From CBDATA01 sp965202845 (GTDB lineage Bacteria; Acidobacteriota; Vicinamibacteria; Marinacidobacterales; Marinacidobacteraceae), in NCBI GenBank assembly GCA_965202845.1, contig OZ241856.1:2356001-2420000 (forward strand): a DNA stretch of 64,000 bases, written 5' to 3'. The first letter of the stretch is position 1. Each line of letters starts with the position of its first letter. Of this stretch, positions 16,443 through 24,655 are shown in pieces. The notes beneath the pieces were generated by a model, which had not been told where the DNA came from, did not search any database, and was given only the letters and a program-made list of their open reading frames with translations. A program made the position numbers and the translations under genes.

Positions 16443-17235
16443 GCCCAAGCCCTGCCACCGCACCCTAATCCTAGCGTTTCTACTGCTTGCGCCGACAGAC
16501 GCCGCCGTCGCCCAAGGGAGCGCCAACCAGTGGAGCATCACCGAATTCCAGTACCAGGGGGGCTACGCGCTCCAGGAGGGGCCGTTCAACGCGCCGGGGT
16601 TCCAGAACGTCTTCACCTGGCAGCACGCGAGCGGCTGGAGCTACGGGGAGAACTTCTTCTTCGTGGACCTGACCTGCTGCGAAGGGGCGGCGGCCGACCG
16701 GGACGCCTATTCCGAGTGGTATTCGTTCTTCGACTACGGCGCCATCTCCGGCCGGGAGGTCGCCTTCGGCCCGGTCAGCGGGATCGGGCCGGTCCTCGGG
16801 GTCAACTGGGCGGCGCAGGCGAAGATGCTGCGCTGGGCGCCGGGAGTCCGCTTCCGGCTCGACCTTCCCGGATTCGACTTCGCCAACCTGGACGTGAACT
16901 GGCTGCTCGACCAGAGCGCCGGGATCGACGGCGGCGGCGCTCCGAAAGCGTCCAACTCGTTCGTCGTGGACTTCAACGGGCGGCGGCCGCTGGGCGGTTC
17001 CTGGAGCGTGGAGGGGCACGGCGAGTGGCACAGCGGAACCCGAAGCGAACTCGGAAGCCGGAACGCGGCCTGGGTGCTGCTCCAGCCCCAGCTCCGGCTG
17101 GACCTCGGCGAGGCGCTCCGGGGGAATCCGGGGCGGGTCTTCGTCGGAACCGAACTCCACATCTGGTGGAACAAGCTCGGTTCCAGCGGGAACCACGAAG
17201 TGATTCCGCAGCTGCTCGCCGTCTTCCGGTTCTGA
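16435..17235 (+). CDS. Tsx-like / DUF5020-like outer-membrane protein
   Basis: A 266-residue exported beta-barrel candidate. The signal peptide is MTMPKPCHRTLILAFLLLAP..AAVAQG (ATG 16435; ATG 16441 also possible). WSITEFQYQGG, FTWQHASGWSYGENFFFVD, an acidic YSEWYSFFDY and repeated alternating hydrophobic strands follow. The protein ends in the aromatic LLAVFRF, as expected for BAM-assembled barrels. The pattern resembles nucleoside-specific channel Tsx and related DUF5020 proteins. Substrate specificity is not proven. It lies upstream of the succinate dehydrogenase genes with a 25-bp gap and could be co-transcribed with them. Confidence 0.75.
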   Translation: MTMPKPCHRTLILAFLLLAPTDAAVAQGSANQWSITEFQYQGGYALQEGPFNAPGFQNVFTWQHASGWSYGENFFFVDLTCCEGAAADRDAYSEWYSFFDYGAISGREVAFGPVSGIGPVLGVNWAAQAKMLRWAPGVRFRLDLPGFDFANLDVNWLLDQSAGIDGGGAPKASNSFVVDFNGRRPLGGSWSVEGHGEWHSGTRSELGSRNAAWVLLQPQLRLDLGEALRGNPGRVFVGTELHIWWNKLGSSGNHEVIPQLLAVFRF

Positions 17236-17260
17236 GGGCCGCTGATAGACTCCCCGGGTC

Positions 17261-18067
17261 GTGCCTCCGACCGTCGCTGGAACCCTGCCCGCCCAGCAGG
17301 GGTTCGGAGCCACCCGCCGCCGGGAGCGGTGGTGGATCGTCCCGGTCGTCACCTTCCTGGTCCTCTCCGGGTTCGTCGTGTACGGAACCTGGGCGGCGTT
17401 CCAGAACGCCCACTACGAGCTCGGCAACTACCTCTCGCCGATGTACTCGCCGGTGCTCTTCGGCGATTCGCACCACGCCTGGTTCGGCGACAAGCCCGGA
17501 TTCTGGCCCGCCTTCCTGCCGTTTTCGCCGGCGTTCCTGATCCTCTGGGCGCCGGGCGGCTTCCGTCTCACCTGCTACTACTACCGGGGCGCGTACTACA
17601 AGGCGTTCTGGGCCAGCCCGTCCTCGTGCACCGTCGGCAAGCCTTGGAAGGTCTACCGGGGGGAGAACAGCTTTCCGCTCATCCTCCAGAACGTCCACCG
17701 CTACTTCCTCTACCTCGCGGTGGTCTTCATCGTCATCCTGGGGTACGACGCCTGGAAGGCGATGTGGTTCGAGACGTCTCCCGGCGTCGAGGAGTTCGGG
17801 ATCGGCGTGGGCACCCTGGTGCTGACCCTGAACGTCATCCTGCTCGGCGGATACACCTTCGGCTGCCACTCCTTCCGCCATCTGGTCGGCGGCTTCCTCA
17901 ACCGGATTTCCGGGCGCCCGGCGCGCCGCTGCGCCTACGACTGCTCCACCTGGCTGAACATCCGGCACATGAACTTCGCGTGGTGCAGCCTGGTCTGGGT
18001 GGCCTTCTCCGACGTGTACGTCCGGCTCTGCTCGATGGAAGTCTGGACCGACTACCGGATTTTCTGA
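17261..18067 (+). CDS. Succinate dehydrogenase membrane-anchor subunit (SdhC-like)
   Basis: A 268-residue polytopic protein from GTG 17261, placed 13 bp before sdhA. About five membrane segments are visible: VVTFLVLSGFVVYGTW, FLPFSPAFLILWAP, FLYLAVVFIVILGY, GVGTLVLTLNVILLGGY and a weaker one near the end. Candidate haem or quinone ligands are His in LQNVHRYFLYL and FGCHSFRHLVGGF. Single large anchors of this kind accompany SdhA and SdhB in several actinobacterial and acidobacterial operons. The assignment rests mainly on position and topology. Confidence 0.72.
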   Translation: MPPTVAGTLPAQQGFGATRRRERWWIVPVVTFLVLSGFVVYGTWAAFQNAHYELGNYLSPMYSPVLFGDSHHAWFGDKPGFWPAFLPFSPAFLILWAPGGFRLTCYYYRGAYYKAFWASPSSCTVGKPWKVYRGENSFPLILQNVHRYFLYLAVVFIVILGYDAWKAMWFETSPGVEEFGIGVGTLVLTLNVILLGGYTFGCHSFRHLVGGFLNRISGRPARRCAYDCSTWLNIRHMNFAWCSLVWVAFSDVYVRLCSMEVWTDYRIF

Positions 18068-18080
18068 ACCTTGAATTAAA

Positions 18081-19904
18081 TTGCAGACCACCGAGCATGA
18101 CGTCCTGGTGATCGGGGCCGGCGGCGCCGGACTCCGCGCCGCCATCGAGGCGTCCGCCCGGGGCGCCCGGGTCGGCCTGGTCACCAAGTCGCTGCTCGGC
18201 AAGGCGCACACCGTCATGGCCGAGGGGGGGATCGCGGCGGCGCTCGCCAACGTGGACGAGCGGGACGACTGGCGCACCCATTTCGCCGACACCATGCGGG
18301 GCGGCCAGTACGTCAACAACCCGACGATGGCCGAACTCCACGCCAGGGAGGCCCCGGAGCGGGTCAACGAACTCGAAGCCTGGGGGGCGGTCTTCGACCG
18401 GACCCCGGACGAGCGAATCATGCAGCGGAACTTCGGAGGGCACCGCTACCCCCGGCTGGCCCATGTGGGCGACCGCACCGGACTGGAGATGATCCGCACG
18501 CTCCAGGACCACGGCATCCATCTCGGCATCGACGTTTTCATGGAGTACACGATCATCCGGCTTTTGACCGAAGCCGGCCGGGTGCTGGGGGCGTTCGGCT
18601 ACGACCGCGAGCGGGGACGCTTCCGCCTCTTCCGGGCCTCGGCGGTGGTCCTCGCCACCGGAGGCATCGGGCGGGCGTTCCGGGTGACCTCGAACAGCTG
18701 GGAGTACACCGGGGACGGACACGCGCTGGCCTGGGAAGCCGGGGCCGAGCTCATCGACATGGAATACGTCCAGTTCCATCCGACCGGGATGGTCTGGCCG
18801 CCCAGCGTCCGGGGGATCCTCGTCACCGAGGGAGTCCGGGGCGAGGGCGGAGTGCTTCGCAACAGCGAGGGCAAGCGCTTCATGTTCTACGACATCCCCG
18901 AGCTCTATCGTGCGCAGACCGCGAGCGACGCCGAGGAGGGATGGCGGTACACCCAGGGCGACAAGGAGGCGCGGCGCCCTCCCGAGCTGCTCACCCGCGA
19001 CCACGTGGCCCGCTGCATCGTTCGGGAAATCCGCGAGGGGCGCGGCAGTCCGCACGGCGGCGTCTTCCTGGACATCGCCTGGATCCGCGAGAAGATCAAG
19101 GACAGCGAGGCGCACATCCGGCGCAAGCTGCCGAGCATGTACCACCAGTTCAAGGAGTTGGCCGGACTCGACATCACCCGGGAGCCGATGGAGGTCGGCC
19201 CCACCACCCACTACGTGATGGGCGGGGTGAGGGTGGACGGCGAGACCCAGATGTCGTCGGTGGCCGGTCTGTTCGCCGCCGGGGAGTGCGCGGGGGGGCT
19301 CCACGGGGCGAACCGGCTGGGCGGGAACTCCCTCTCCGACCTGCTGGTGTTCGGCAAGCGGGCCGGGGAGCACGCCGCCGGCTACGCCTCCGAACATCCG
19401 CGACCGGCCTCGGAAGCGGCGGAGGCCGAGCAGGTCGAAGCCGCCACCCGGGACGCGCTGGCGCCGCTGGAGCGGCAGGATGGGAGCGACGGCGACGAGA
19501 ACCCCTACGCCATCCAGTCCGAGCTCCAGGACCTGATGCAAGCGAAGGTCGGGATCGTGCGAAACCAGGCGGAGGTCGAAGCCGGACTCGAGGGCGTTCT
19601 GGCCCTTCGGGAGCGCGCCCGTCGGGTGCGGGCGCCGGGAAACCGGGAGTACAACCCCGGCTGGCACACCGCGCTCGACCTTCCGAACCTGCTGCTGGTT
19701 TCCGAAGCGGTCGCGCGCGCCGCCGCGCTCCGTGCCGAAAGCCGCGGCGCCCACTTCCGGGAGGATCATCCCGGCAAGGACGAGCGCTGGGGACGGACCA
19801 CCCTGGTCGCGCGCAAGGGCGAGGACGGCGCGATGGAGATTTCGGAAGAGCCGGTCACCGAGCCGCGCGCCGAACTGCTCCGGATCATCGAGGAGAATCG
19901 CTGA
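18081..19904 (+). CDS. sdhA: Succinate dehydrogenase/fumarate reductase flavoprotein subunit
   Basis: The 607-residue catalytic subunit oxidises succinate to fumarate at a covalently bound FAD. It begins at TTG 18081 with VLVIGAGGAGLRAAIEAS (FAD-binding). The flavinylation His lies in KAHTVMAEGGIAAAL, and the active-site motifs are EYVQFHPTG and RGEGGVLRN, followed by HYVMGGVRVD and GLFAAGECAGGLHGANRLGGNSL. Length is normal for the family. The stop shares a base with the sdhB start (TGATG), so the subunits are translationally coupled. It works with the SdhC-like anchor upstream and feeds electrons to quinone. Confidence 0.96.
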   Translation: MQTTEHDVLVIGAGGAGLRAAIEASARGARVGLVTKSLLGKAHTVMAEGGIAAALANVDERDDWRTHFADTMRGGQYVNNPTMAELHAREAPERVNELEAWGAVFDRTPDERIMQRNFGGHRYPRLAHVGDRTGLEMIRTLQDHGIHLGIDVFMEYTIIRLLTEAGRVLGAFGYDRERGRFRLFRASAVVLATGGIGRAFRVTSNSWEYTGDGHALAWEAGAELIDMEYVQFHPTGMVWPPSVRGILVTEGVRGEGGVLRNSEGKRFMFYDIPELYRAQTASDAEEGWRYTQGDKEARRPPELLTRDHVARCIVREIREGRGSPHGGVFLDIAWIREKIKDSEAHIRRKLPSMYHQFKELAGLDITREPMEVGPTTHYVMGGVRVDGETQMSSVAGLFAAGECAGGLHGANRLGGNSLSDLLVFGKRAGEHAAGYASEHPRPASEAAEAEQVEAATRDALAPLERQDGSDGDENPYAIQSELQDLMQAKVGIVRNQAEVEAGLEGVLALRERARRVRAPGNREYNPGWHTALDLPNLLLVSEAVARAAALRAESRGAHFREDHPGKDERWGRTTLVARKGEDGAMEISEEPVTEPRAELLRIIEENR

Positions 19905-20656
19905 TGGCCGAAAGGACGTTCCACATCCGGCGGGGAGCGGCGGGCGAGGCCGGCGAGCTGGAGGAGTACCGCACCGACATCACCGAGGGCATGGTGGTGC
20001 TGGACGCGGTGCACCAGATTCAGGCCGAATCGGCGCCCGATCTGGCGGTGCGCTGGAACTGCAAGGCCGGGAAGTGCGGGTCCTGCAGCGCCGAAGTGAA
20101 CGGGAACCCCCGGCTGATGTGCATGACCCGGATGAGCGATGTTCCGGAAGACAGCCCGGTCACCATCGAGCCGATGCGCGCCTTTCCGCTCGTCAAGGAC
20201 CTGGTCACCGACGTGAGCTGGAACTACGAGGTGAAAAAGGGCATCGGGAAGTTCAAGCCCCGCGCTCCCGACGCCGCCGACGGCACCTGGCGGATGAACC
20301 AGCGCGACGTGGACCGGGTGCAGGAATTCCGCAAGTGCATCGAGTGCTTCCTCTGCCAGGACGTCTGTCACGTGCTGCGCGATTCCCACAAGCACGGGGA
20401 GTTCATCGGCCCGCGGTTTTTCGTCTACGCCGCCGCGCTCGAGATGCATCCGCTGGACACCGGGGATCGCCTCGAGGAGCTGCGAAAGACGCAGGGGATC
20501 GGGTACTGCAACATCACCAAGTGCTGCACCAAAGTTTGCCCGGAGCACATCACGATCACCGACAACGCGATCATCCCGCTCAAGGAGCGGGTCGCCGACA
20601 AGTTCTACGATCCGGTGCGCAACCTCTTTCGGATCATCAAGGGAGACAGACCATGA
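19904..20656 (+). CDS. sdhB: Succinate dehydrogenase/fumarate reductase iron-sulfur subunit
   Basis: A 250-residue electron-transfer subunit. The plant-type [2Fe-2S] ligands are in WNCKAGKCGSCSAEV plus RLMCM. The [4Fe-4S] and [3Fe-4S] ligands are in FRKCIECFLCQDVC and ITKCCTKVCPEH. These three clusters pass electrons from FAD to the membrane anchor. The start overlaps the sdhA stop by one base. The stop overlaps the next start (ATGA at 20653-20656). The C-terminus ends RNLFRIIKGDRP. Confidence 0.96.
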   Translation: MAERTFHIRRGAAGEAGELEEYRTDITEGMVVLDAVHQIQAESAPDLAVRWNCKAGKCGSCSAEVNGNPRLMCMTRMSDVPEDSPVTIEPMRAFPLVKDLVTDVSWNYEVKKGIGKFKPRAPDAADGTWRMNQRDVDRVQEFRKCIECFLCQDVCHVLRDSHKHGEFIGPRFFVYAAALEMHPLDTGDRLEELRKTQGIGYCNITKCCTKVCPEHITITDNAIIPLKERVADKFYDPVRNLFRIIKGDRP

Positions 20657-21039
20657 ACCTGGGAGCGATTGTCAAGGGAGGCATTCTCGCCGGAGTCCTC
20701 ATCAACTTCAGCGAGTTCGTACTCAACACCATCGTGGTTCCGGTGGAGGCGGACGCCGCCGGATCCATGGCGTTCTGGGTCGTGTACGCCTTCGCGCTCG
20801 GCCTCTTCGTCGCCTACATGTACGCCCTGGTACGACCCCGCTGGGGACCCGGCCCCCGGACCGCTGCGTGCGCCGGCATCATGGTCTGGATTCTTCACAC
20901 GCTGCTTCCGGCGACCGGGATGGCCAACATGGGCCTCTACCCGCTTTCCGTGCTCGGCCTCGGATGGACCCTGGTCGAAATGGCGGCGGCGGGCGTGCTC
21001 GCCGGCGTGCTCTACAACGAACCGGAGACATCCCGATGA
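20653..21039 (+). CDS. Small four-helix membrane protein of unknown function
   Basis: A 128-residue protein with about four predicted membrane segments (GAIVKGGILAGVLINFSEFV, FWVVYAFALGLFVAYMYAL, ACAGIMVWILHTLLPA, LGLGWTLVEMAAAGVLAGVL). Glycine-rich helices alternate with short loops, and nothing catalytic is visible. It overlaps sdhB and the dipeptidase gene by 4 bases each (ATGA), so it is translated with them. It could be an accessory membrane piece of the dehydrogenase or belong with the dipeptidase; the sequence does not decide. Family not recognised. Confidence 0.8.
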   Translation: MNLGAIVKGGILAGVLINFSEFVLNTIVVPVEADAAGSMAFWVVYAFALGLFVAYMYALVRPRWGPGPRTAACAGIMVWILHTLLPATGMANMGLYPLSVLGLGWTLVEMAAAGVLAGVLYNEPETSR

Positions 21040-22292
21040 CCCGCGCATTGTCCTTTCTTGTCCTGATCGGCGTTCTCGCCTGCGGCGATCCCCAGCCGGC
21101 GATGGAGTCCGAGGAGGACCTGGTCGACCGCGCGATGGCGATTCACGACCGGACGCTCACCCTGGACACCCACATCGACATCCCGTTCACCTACGCGACC
21201 GAGGAAGTGGACCCCGGAAACTTGAATCCCGACTACCAGGTGGACTATCCGCGGATGATCGAAGGAGGGCTCAACGCCGGGTTCTTCATCGTCTATTACG
21301 GGCAGACTGCCCGCGACGAGGCGGGCTATGAGGCGGCCCGGGAGGGCGCGATGACGAAGTTCGACGCCATCCACCGCGCCACCAGCCAGCATTCCGCCTT
21401 GATCGAGCTGGCGCACACCGCCGACGACGTGGAGCGCATCCACGCTTCCGGCAAGCTGGTGGCGCTCATCGGCATCGAAAACGGATTCGTGATCGGCAAG
21501 GACCTTGCGCTGCTCGAGACGTACCGCGAGCTCGGGGCGCGCTACGTCACCCTCGCCCACAACGGCCACAACGACATCGCCGACTCATGCAACCCGCGCG
21601 CCGACCTGGGCGATGCGGAGGAGGAGCACGGCGGACTCAGCGACTTCGGCCGCGAGGTGGTTCGGGAAATGAACCGGCTCGGCATGCTGGTGGATGTCTC
21701 GCACGTCTCGAAGAAAGCCATGATGCAGGCCGCTGAACTCTCGGCGGCGCCAATCATCGCCTCCCACTCCAGCACGAAGGCGCTCGCCGACGTCTCCCGA
21801 AACATGGACGACGAGCAGCTCCGGGCGCTGGCGGCGAACGGCGGCGTCATCCAGACGGTCGCGCTTCGCGGTTTCGTCCGCGCCGACCCTCCGCAGAAGA
21901 CGGAGATGATGCAAGCGGCGATGGAGGAATTCGGCATCGCCTCCCGGGGTGACATCGGCTCGCTCGACGAGGCGGATCAGGAGGCGCTGCGCGCCCGCTT
22001 CGAGGAAATCTCGGATCAGTTCCCGGTCACCGTCGCCGACTTCGTGGATCACATCGACCACGCGATCGCGGTCGCGGGCATTGACCATGTGGCGATCTCC
22101 TCCGACTTCGACGGCGGGGGCGGCGTGGACGGCTGGGACGACGCCTCCGAGACGCCGAACGTGACTCTGGAGCTGGTGCGCCGCGGCTACACCGAGGAGC
22201 AGATCGCGCAGCTGTGGAGCGGGAACACCCTGCGGATTCTCCGGGAGGCGGAGCGCGTCGCCGCCGAAATGCAGGAAGCGGCCGGCTCGTGA
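21036..22292 (+). CDS. M19 (renal-dipeptidase family) membrane dipeptidase, lipoprotein
   Basis: A 418-residue zinc dipeptidase with a lipoprotein signal (SFLVLIGVLACGD). Metal and active-site residues of the M19 family are in place: HxD in TLDTHIDIPF, Glu in LIGIENGF, His in VDVSHVSKK, His in IIASHSSTK, and the catalytic Asp in AISSDFDGG. It cleaves dipeptides, probably in the periplasm. The start overlaps the preceding small membrane protein gene, and its stop overlaps the following oxygenase gene as GTGA. This places a peptidase inside the sdh transcription unit, which is unusual. Confidence 0.93.
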   Translation: MTRALSFLVLIGVLACGDPQPAMESEEDLVDRAMAIHDRTLTLDTHIDIPFTYATEEVDPGNLNPDYQVDYPRMIEGGLNAGFFIVYYGQTARDEAGYEAAREGAMTKFDAIHRATSQHSALIELAHTADDVERIHASGKLVALIGIENGFVIGKDLALLETYRELGARYVTLAHNGHNDIADSCNPRADLGDAEEEHGGLSDFGREVVREMNRLGMLVDVSHVSKKAMMQAAELSAAPIIASHSSTKALADVSRNMDDEQLRALAANGGVIQTVALRGFVRADPPQKTEMMQAAMEEFGIASRGDIGSLDEADQEALRARFEEISDQFPVTVADFVDHIDHAIAVAGIDHVAISSDFDGGGGVDGWDDASETPNVTLELVRRGYTEEQIAQLWSGNTLRILREAERVAAEMQEAAGS

Positions 22293-23374
22293 GACCGGCG
22301 GCGGCGCAGTGCAACCAGGAGCTCAAACCCTACGAACAGGTTGAGAAGCTCCAGCGCTACCGCCTGTCCGAGGGCGCCGACGAGGAGTTTGACGAGGAGT
22401 TCGTCCTCCAGATCTGCGACCTCTCGCGTCTCCGCTCCCCGGTGGCGGCGGAGCGCGCCGCCGGAGTCCGGGAACTCGGACGCTCGCTCGAGGAAACCGG
22501 CTTCGCCATCCTGGGCGGGCACGGCGTGGCCCCCGCCCTCCACGCCGAGGCGCACCGCAAGACGCGGGCGTTCTTCGAGATCTGCCCGCTGGCCGAAAAG
22601 ATGCGCTACCGGGCGCGACGCCAGGGATCGGTGAACCAGGGGTATTTTCCGATGCGAGAGACCACCGCCATCCACCCCGACCTGGTGGAGGGCTGGGTGT
22701 TCTGCCGGCGCGCCTTCGACCTGGACGGGGACCCGGACTGGGACGAGGCGGCGTTCTGGCCTTCGCCCGGCTGGGAGCCCTTCTTCCGCCGGGTGGTCGA
22801 GGCCCACGAAGTCCTGATCCAGCCGATCATGCGGGCGATCCTCGAATACCTGGGGGAGACGCCCGGCCTCTACGACGAGCGGCTGACCCGCGCCCACTTC
22901 GGCTTCCGGCTCAACTACTACCCGCCGATGGCCGACGCCGCCGACGCCGGACGCATGCTCGGGCACGAGGATGTGGACCTCTTCACCATCCTTCCCGCCG
23001 CCGAGGCCGAGGGACTCCAGCTTCTCCACATCCGGACGCGGAAGTGGGTCCGGGTCCAGGCGCCGCCGGGAACCATCGTTCTCAACACCGGCGACTACAT
23101 GCAGCGGATCACGAACAACCGGCTGCCCTCCACCACCCACCGGGTGAGCGCCCCGCGCGATCCGGCGGCCCGCGCCCGCTGCCGCACCTCGTTTCCGATG
23201 GCGATCTACGTCCGGGAGGACGAGCTTCTGGAAGTGCTGCCCAACCAGGGGCCGCCGCTCTACCCGCCGGTCCGGGCCGAGGACTTCCACACCCGGATCA
23301 CCAGCAAGTACTACGGCGACCGCTACCACGAAACCGGCGAGGAGGGGGTGGTCTCCCGACGCGCGACGGACTGA
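22289..23374 (+). CDS. 2-oxoglutarate/Fe(II)-dependent oxygenase (isopenicillin-N-synthase-like)
   Basis: A 361-residue protein from GTG 22289, overlapping the dipeptidase TGA. It has a DIOX_N-like region (ETGFAILGGHGVAP) and the jelly-roll with iron ligands HxD in GHEDVDLFTILP and distal His in LPSTTHRVSAP. Arg in the same RVS motif is the usual 2-oxoglutarate contact. Members oxidise small metabolites, and the substrate is unknown. A tight overlap with the sdh-dipeptidase unit is notable because the reaction yields succinate, the SDH substrate. That link is inference. Confidence 0.87.
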   Translation: MRPAAAQCNQELKPYEQVEKLQRYRLSEGADEEFDEEFVLQICDLSRLRSPVAAERAAGVRELGRSLEETGFAILGGHGVAPALHAEAHRKTRAFFEICPLAEKMRYRARRQGSVNQGYFPMRETTAIHPDLVEGWVFCRRAFDLDGDPDWDEAAFWPSPGWEPFFRRVVEAHEVLIQPIMRAILEYLGETPGLYDERLTRAHFGFRLNYYPPMADAADAGRMLGHEDVDLFTILPAAEAEGLQLLHIRTRKWVRVQAPPGTIVLNTGDYMQRITNNRLPSTTHRVSAPRDPAARARCRTSFPMAIYVREDELLEVLPNQGPPLYPPVRAEDFHTRITSKYYGDRYHETGEEGVVSRRATD

Positions 23375-23393
23375 GAATCCCTTTTTGTCGGGC

Positions 23394-23458
23394 GACGTGT
23401 CGATAAAATCGAGTTTCTTCGACACGTTTTCAGAACGTGTCGACGGAATCGACAGGTT
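23394..23458. repeat. 65-bp direct repeat flanking fic, copy 1
   Basis: The 65 bases at 23394-23458 match 24591-24655 at 57 of 65 positions. The unit contains the 9-mer ACGTGTCGA three times in alternating orientation (23395-23403, 23419-23427 as complement, 23435-23443) and ends with TGTCGA/TCGACA around a 5-base spacer. It can fold into a hairpin and could be an operator, a REP-like element or a recombination boundary. Confidence 0.9.
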
Positions 23459-23488
23459 CGCCCAATCCCGCGTCGCCAGGAGGCAGGA

Positions 23489-24592
23489 ATGACGGATTTC
23501 CACCCCGATCGGCCCTTCCTTGACCTTCCGGAGCTGCCCCCGTCGGCGGAAATCGAAACGAGGGACGTTCTGCGTCGCTGCATCGCCGCCCGTGCGGCGC
23601 TGGCCAAGCTCCAGGGATCCGGGAAGCTCATCCCGAACCAGGCGATCCTCATCAATTCGATCCCGCTGCTCGAAGCGCAGGCGAGTTCCGAGATCGAGAA
23701 CATCGTCACGACAACCGACCGGCTGTTCCGCCATGCGGGTGACGCGGCGGGGCGGGCGGATCCCGCCACCCGGGAAGCGCTGCGCTACCGAACCGCCCTG
23801 CACCGGGGTTTCGAAATGCTGCGCCGACGACCGATCTCGACGGCGATGGCAGTGGCGGTCTGCCGGATCATCAAGGGCGTGGACCTGGATATCCGCAAGA
23901 CGCCGGGAACTGCGCTGGTGAACGACGCGACCGGAGAGATCGTCTACACGCCGCCCGAAGGCGAGGCCGTTCTTCGCAGCAAGCTGGCCAACTGGGAACG
24001 CTACATGCACGAGGCGGAGGAAATCGATCCGCTGATCCGGCTTGCGGTCATGCACTACCAGTTCGAAGCGATCCACCCGTTCATCGACGGGAACGGCCGG
24101 ACCGGACGAGTGCTGAACCTGCTCTATCTCGTCGACAAGGGACTGCTGGACCTTCCCGTCCTCTATCTGAGCGGATACATCATCCAGCACAAGTCCCTGT
24201 ACTACCAGAAGCTGCTCGAAGTGACCACCCGCCAGGCATGGGAGCCGTGGATTCTGTTCATGCTGGACGCCGTCAGGACGACCGCCGCATGGACCACGGC
24301 AAGAATCGAGGCAATCCGGGATCTCCTGGACGAGACGACGACCCGGGTGCGACACAAACACCCGAAGGTATCCCGCGAGCTGGTGGAACTTGCTTTCGTG
24401 TATCCCTACTGCCGGATTCGGGATGTCGTGCATGCGGGCATCGTCAAGCGCCAGACGGCCTCCCTCCAGTTGAGAACCCTCGTCGCTTCCGGATTCCTCG
24501 CGGAAATCAAGGCAGGACGCGAAAACCTCTACCTCAACCCGCCGCTCCTCGCCCTCCTGGCCGACCGTACGACAGGGGTCATCCACGAATGA
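23489..24592 (+). CDS. fic: Fic-domain AMP-transferase with N-terminal autoinhibitory motif
   Basis: A 367-residue Fic protein from ATG 23489, preceded by the ribosome-binding site CCAGGAGG. The inhibitory helix motif [ST]xxxE[GN] is present as SSEIEN near residue 71, which marks the class with the inhibitor in the same chain N-terminal to the Fic core. The catalytic motif HPFIDGNGRTGR is complete near residue 195, with a flap segment before it (TGEIVYTPPEG). A C-terminal winged-helix-like region ends the protein (VKRQTASLQLRTL). Such proteins AMPylate target proteins or themselves. The size and layout resemble the stand-alone Shewanella Fic. Both sides carry the 65-bp repeat. Confidence 0.92.
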   Translation: MTDFHPDRPFLDLPELPPSAEIETRDVLRRCIAARAALAKLQGSGKLIPNQAILINSIPLLEAQASSEIENIVTTTDRLFRHAGDAAGRADPATREALRYRTALHRGFEMLRRRPISTAMAVAVCRIIKGVDLDIRKTPGTALVNDATGEIVYTPPEGEAVLRSKLANWERYMHEAEEIDPLIRLAVMHYQFEAIHPFIDGNGRTGRVLNLLYLVDKGLLDLPVLYLSGYIIQHKSLYYQKLLEVTTRQAWEPWILFMLDAVRTTAAWTTARIEAIRDLLDETTTRVRHKHPKVSRELVELAFVYPYCRIRDVVHAGIVKRQTASLQLRTLVASGFLAEIKAGRENLYLNPPLLALLADRTTGVIHE

Positions 24593-24655
24593 CGTGTCGA
24601 CGAAACTTCATTTCTTCGACACGTTTTCGGAACGTGTCGACGGAATCGACAGGTT
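24591..24655. repeat. 65-bp direct repeat flanking fic, copy 2
   Basis: Second copy of the 65-bp unit. It begins within the fic stop codon and ends two bases inside the stop of the convergent transporter gene. The ACGTGTCGA 9-mers are at 24592-24600, 24616-24624 (complement) and 24632-24640. Confidence 0.9.

Noticed and set aside
23394..24655. CRISPR-like or integron-type array around fic
   Set aside because: There are just two 65-bp copies separated by a 1.1-kb gene. Repeat length, spacing and internal palindromes do not fit CRISPR, and no integrase or attC-like consensus was recognised.
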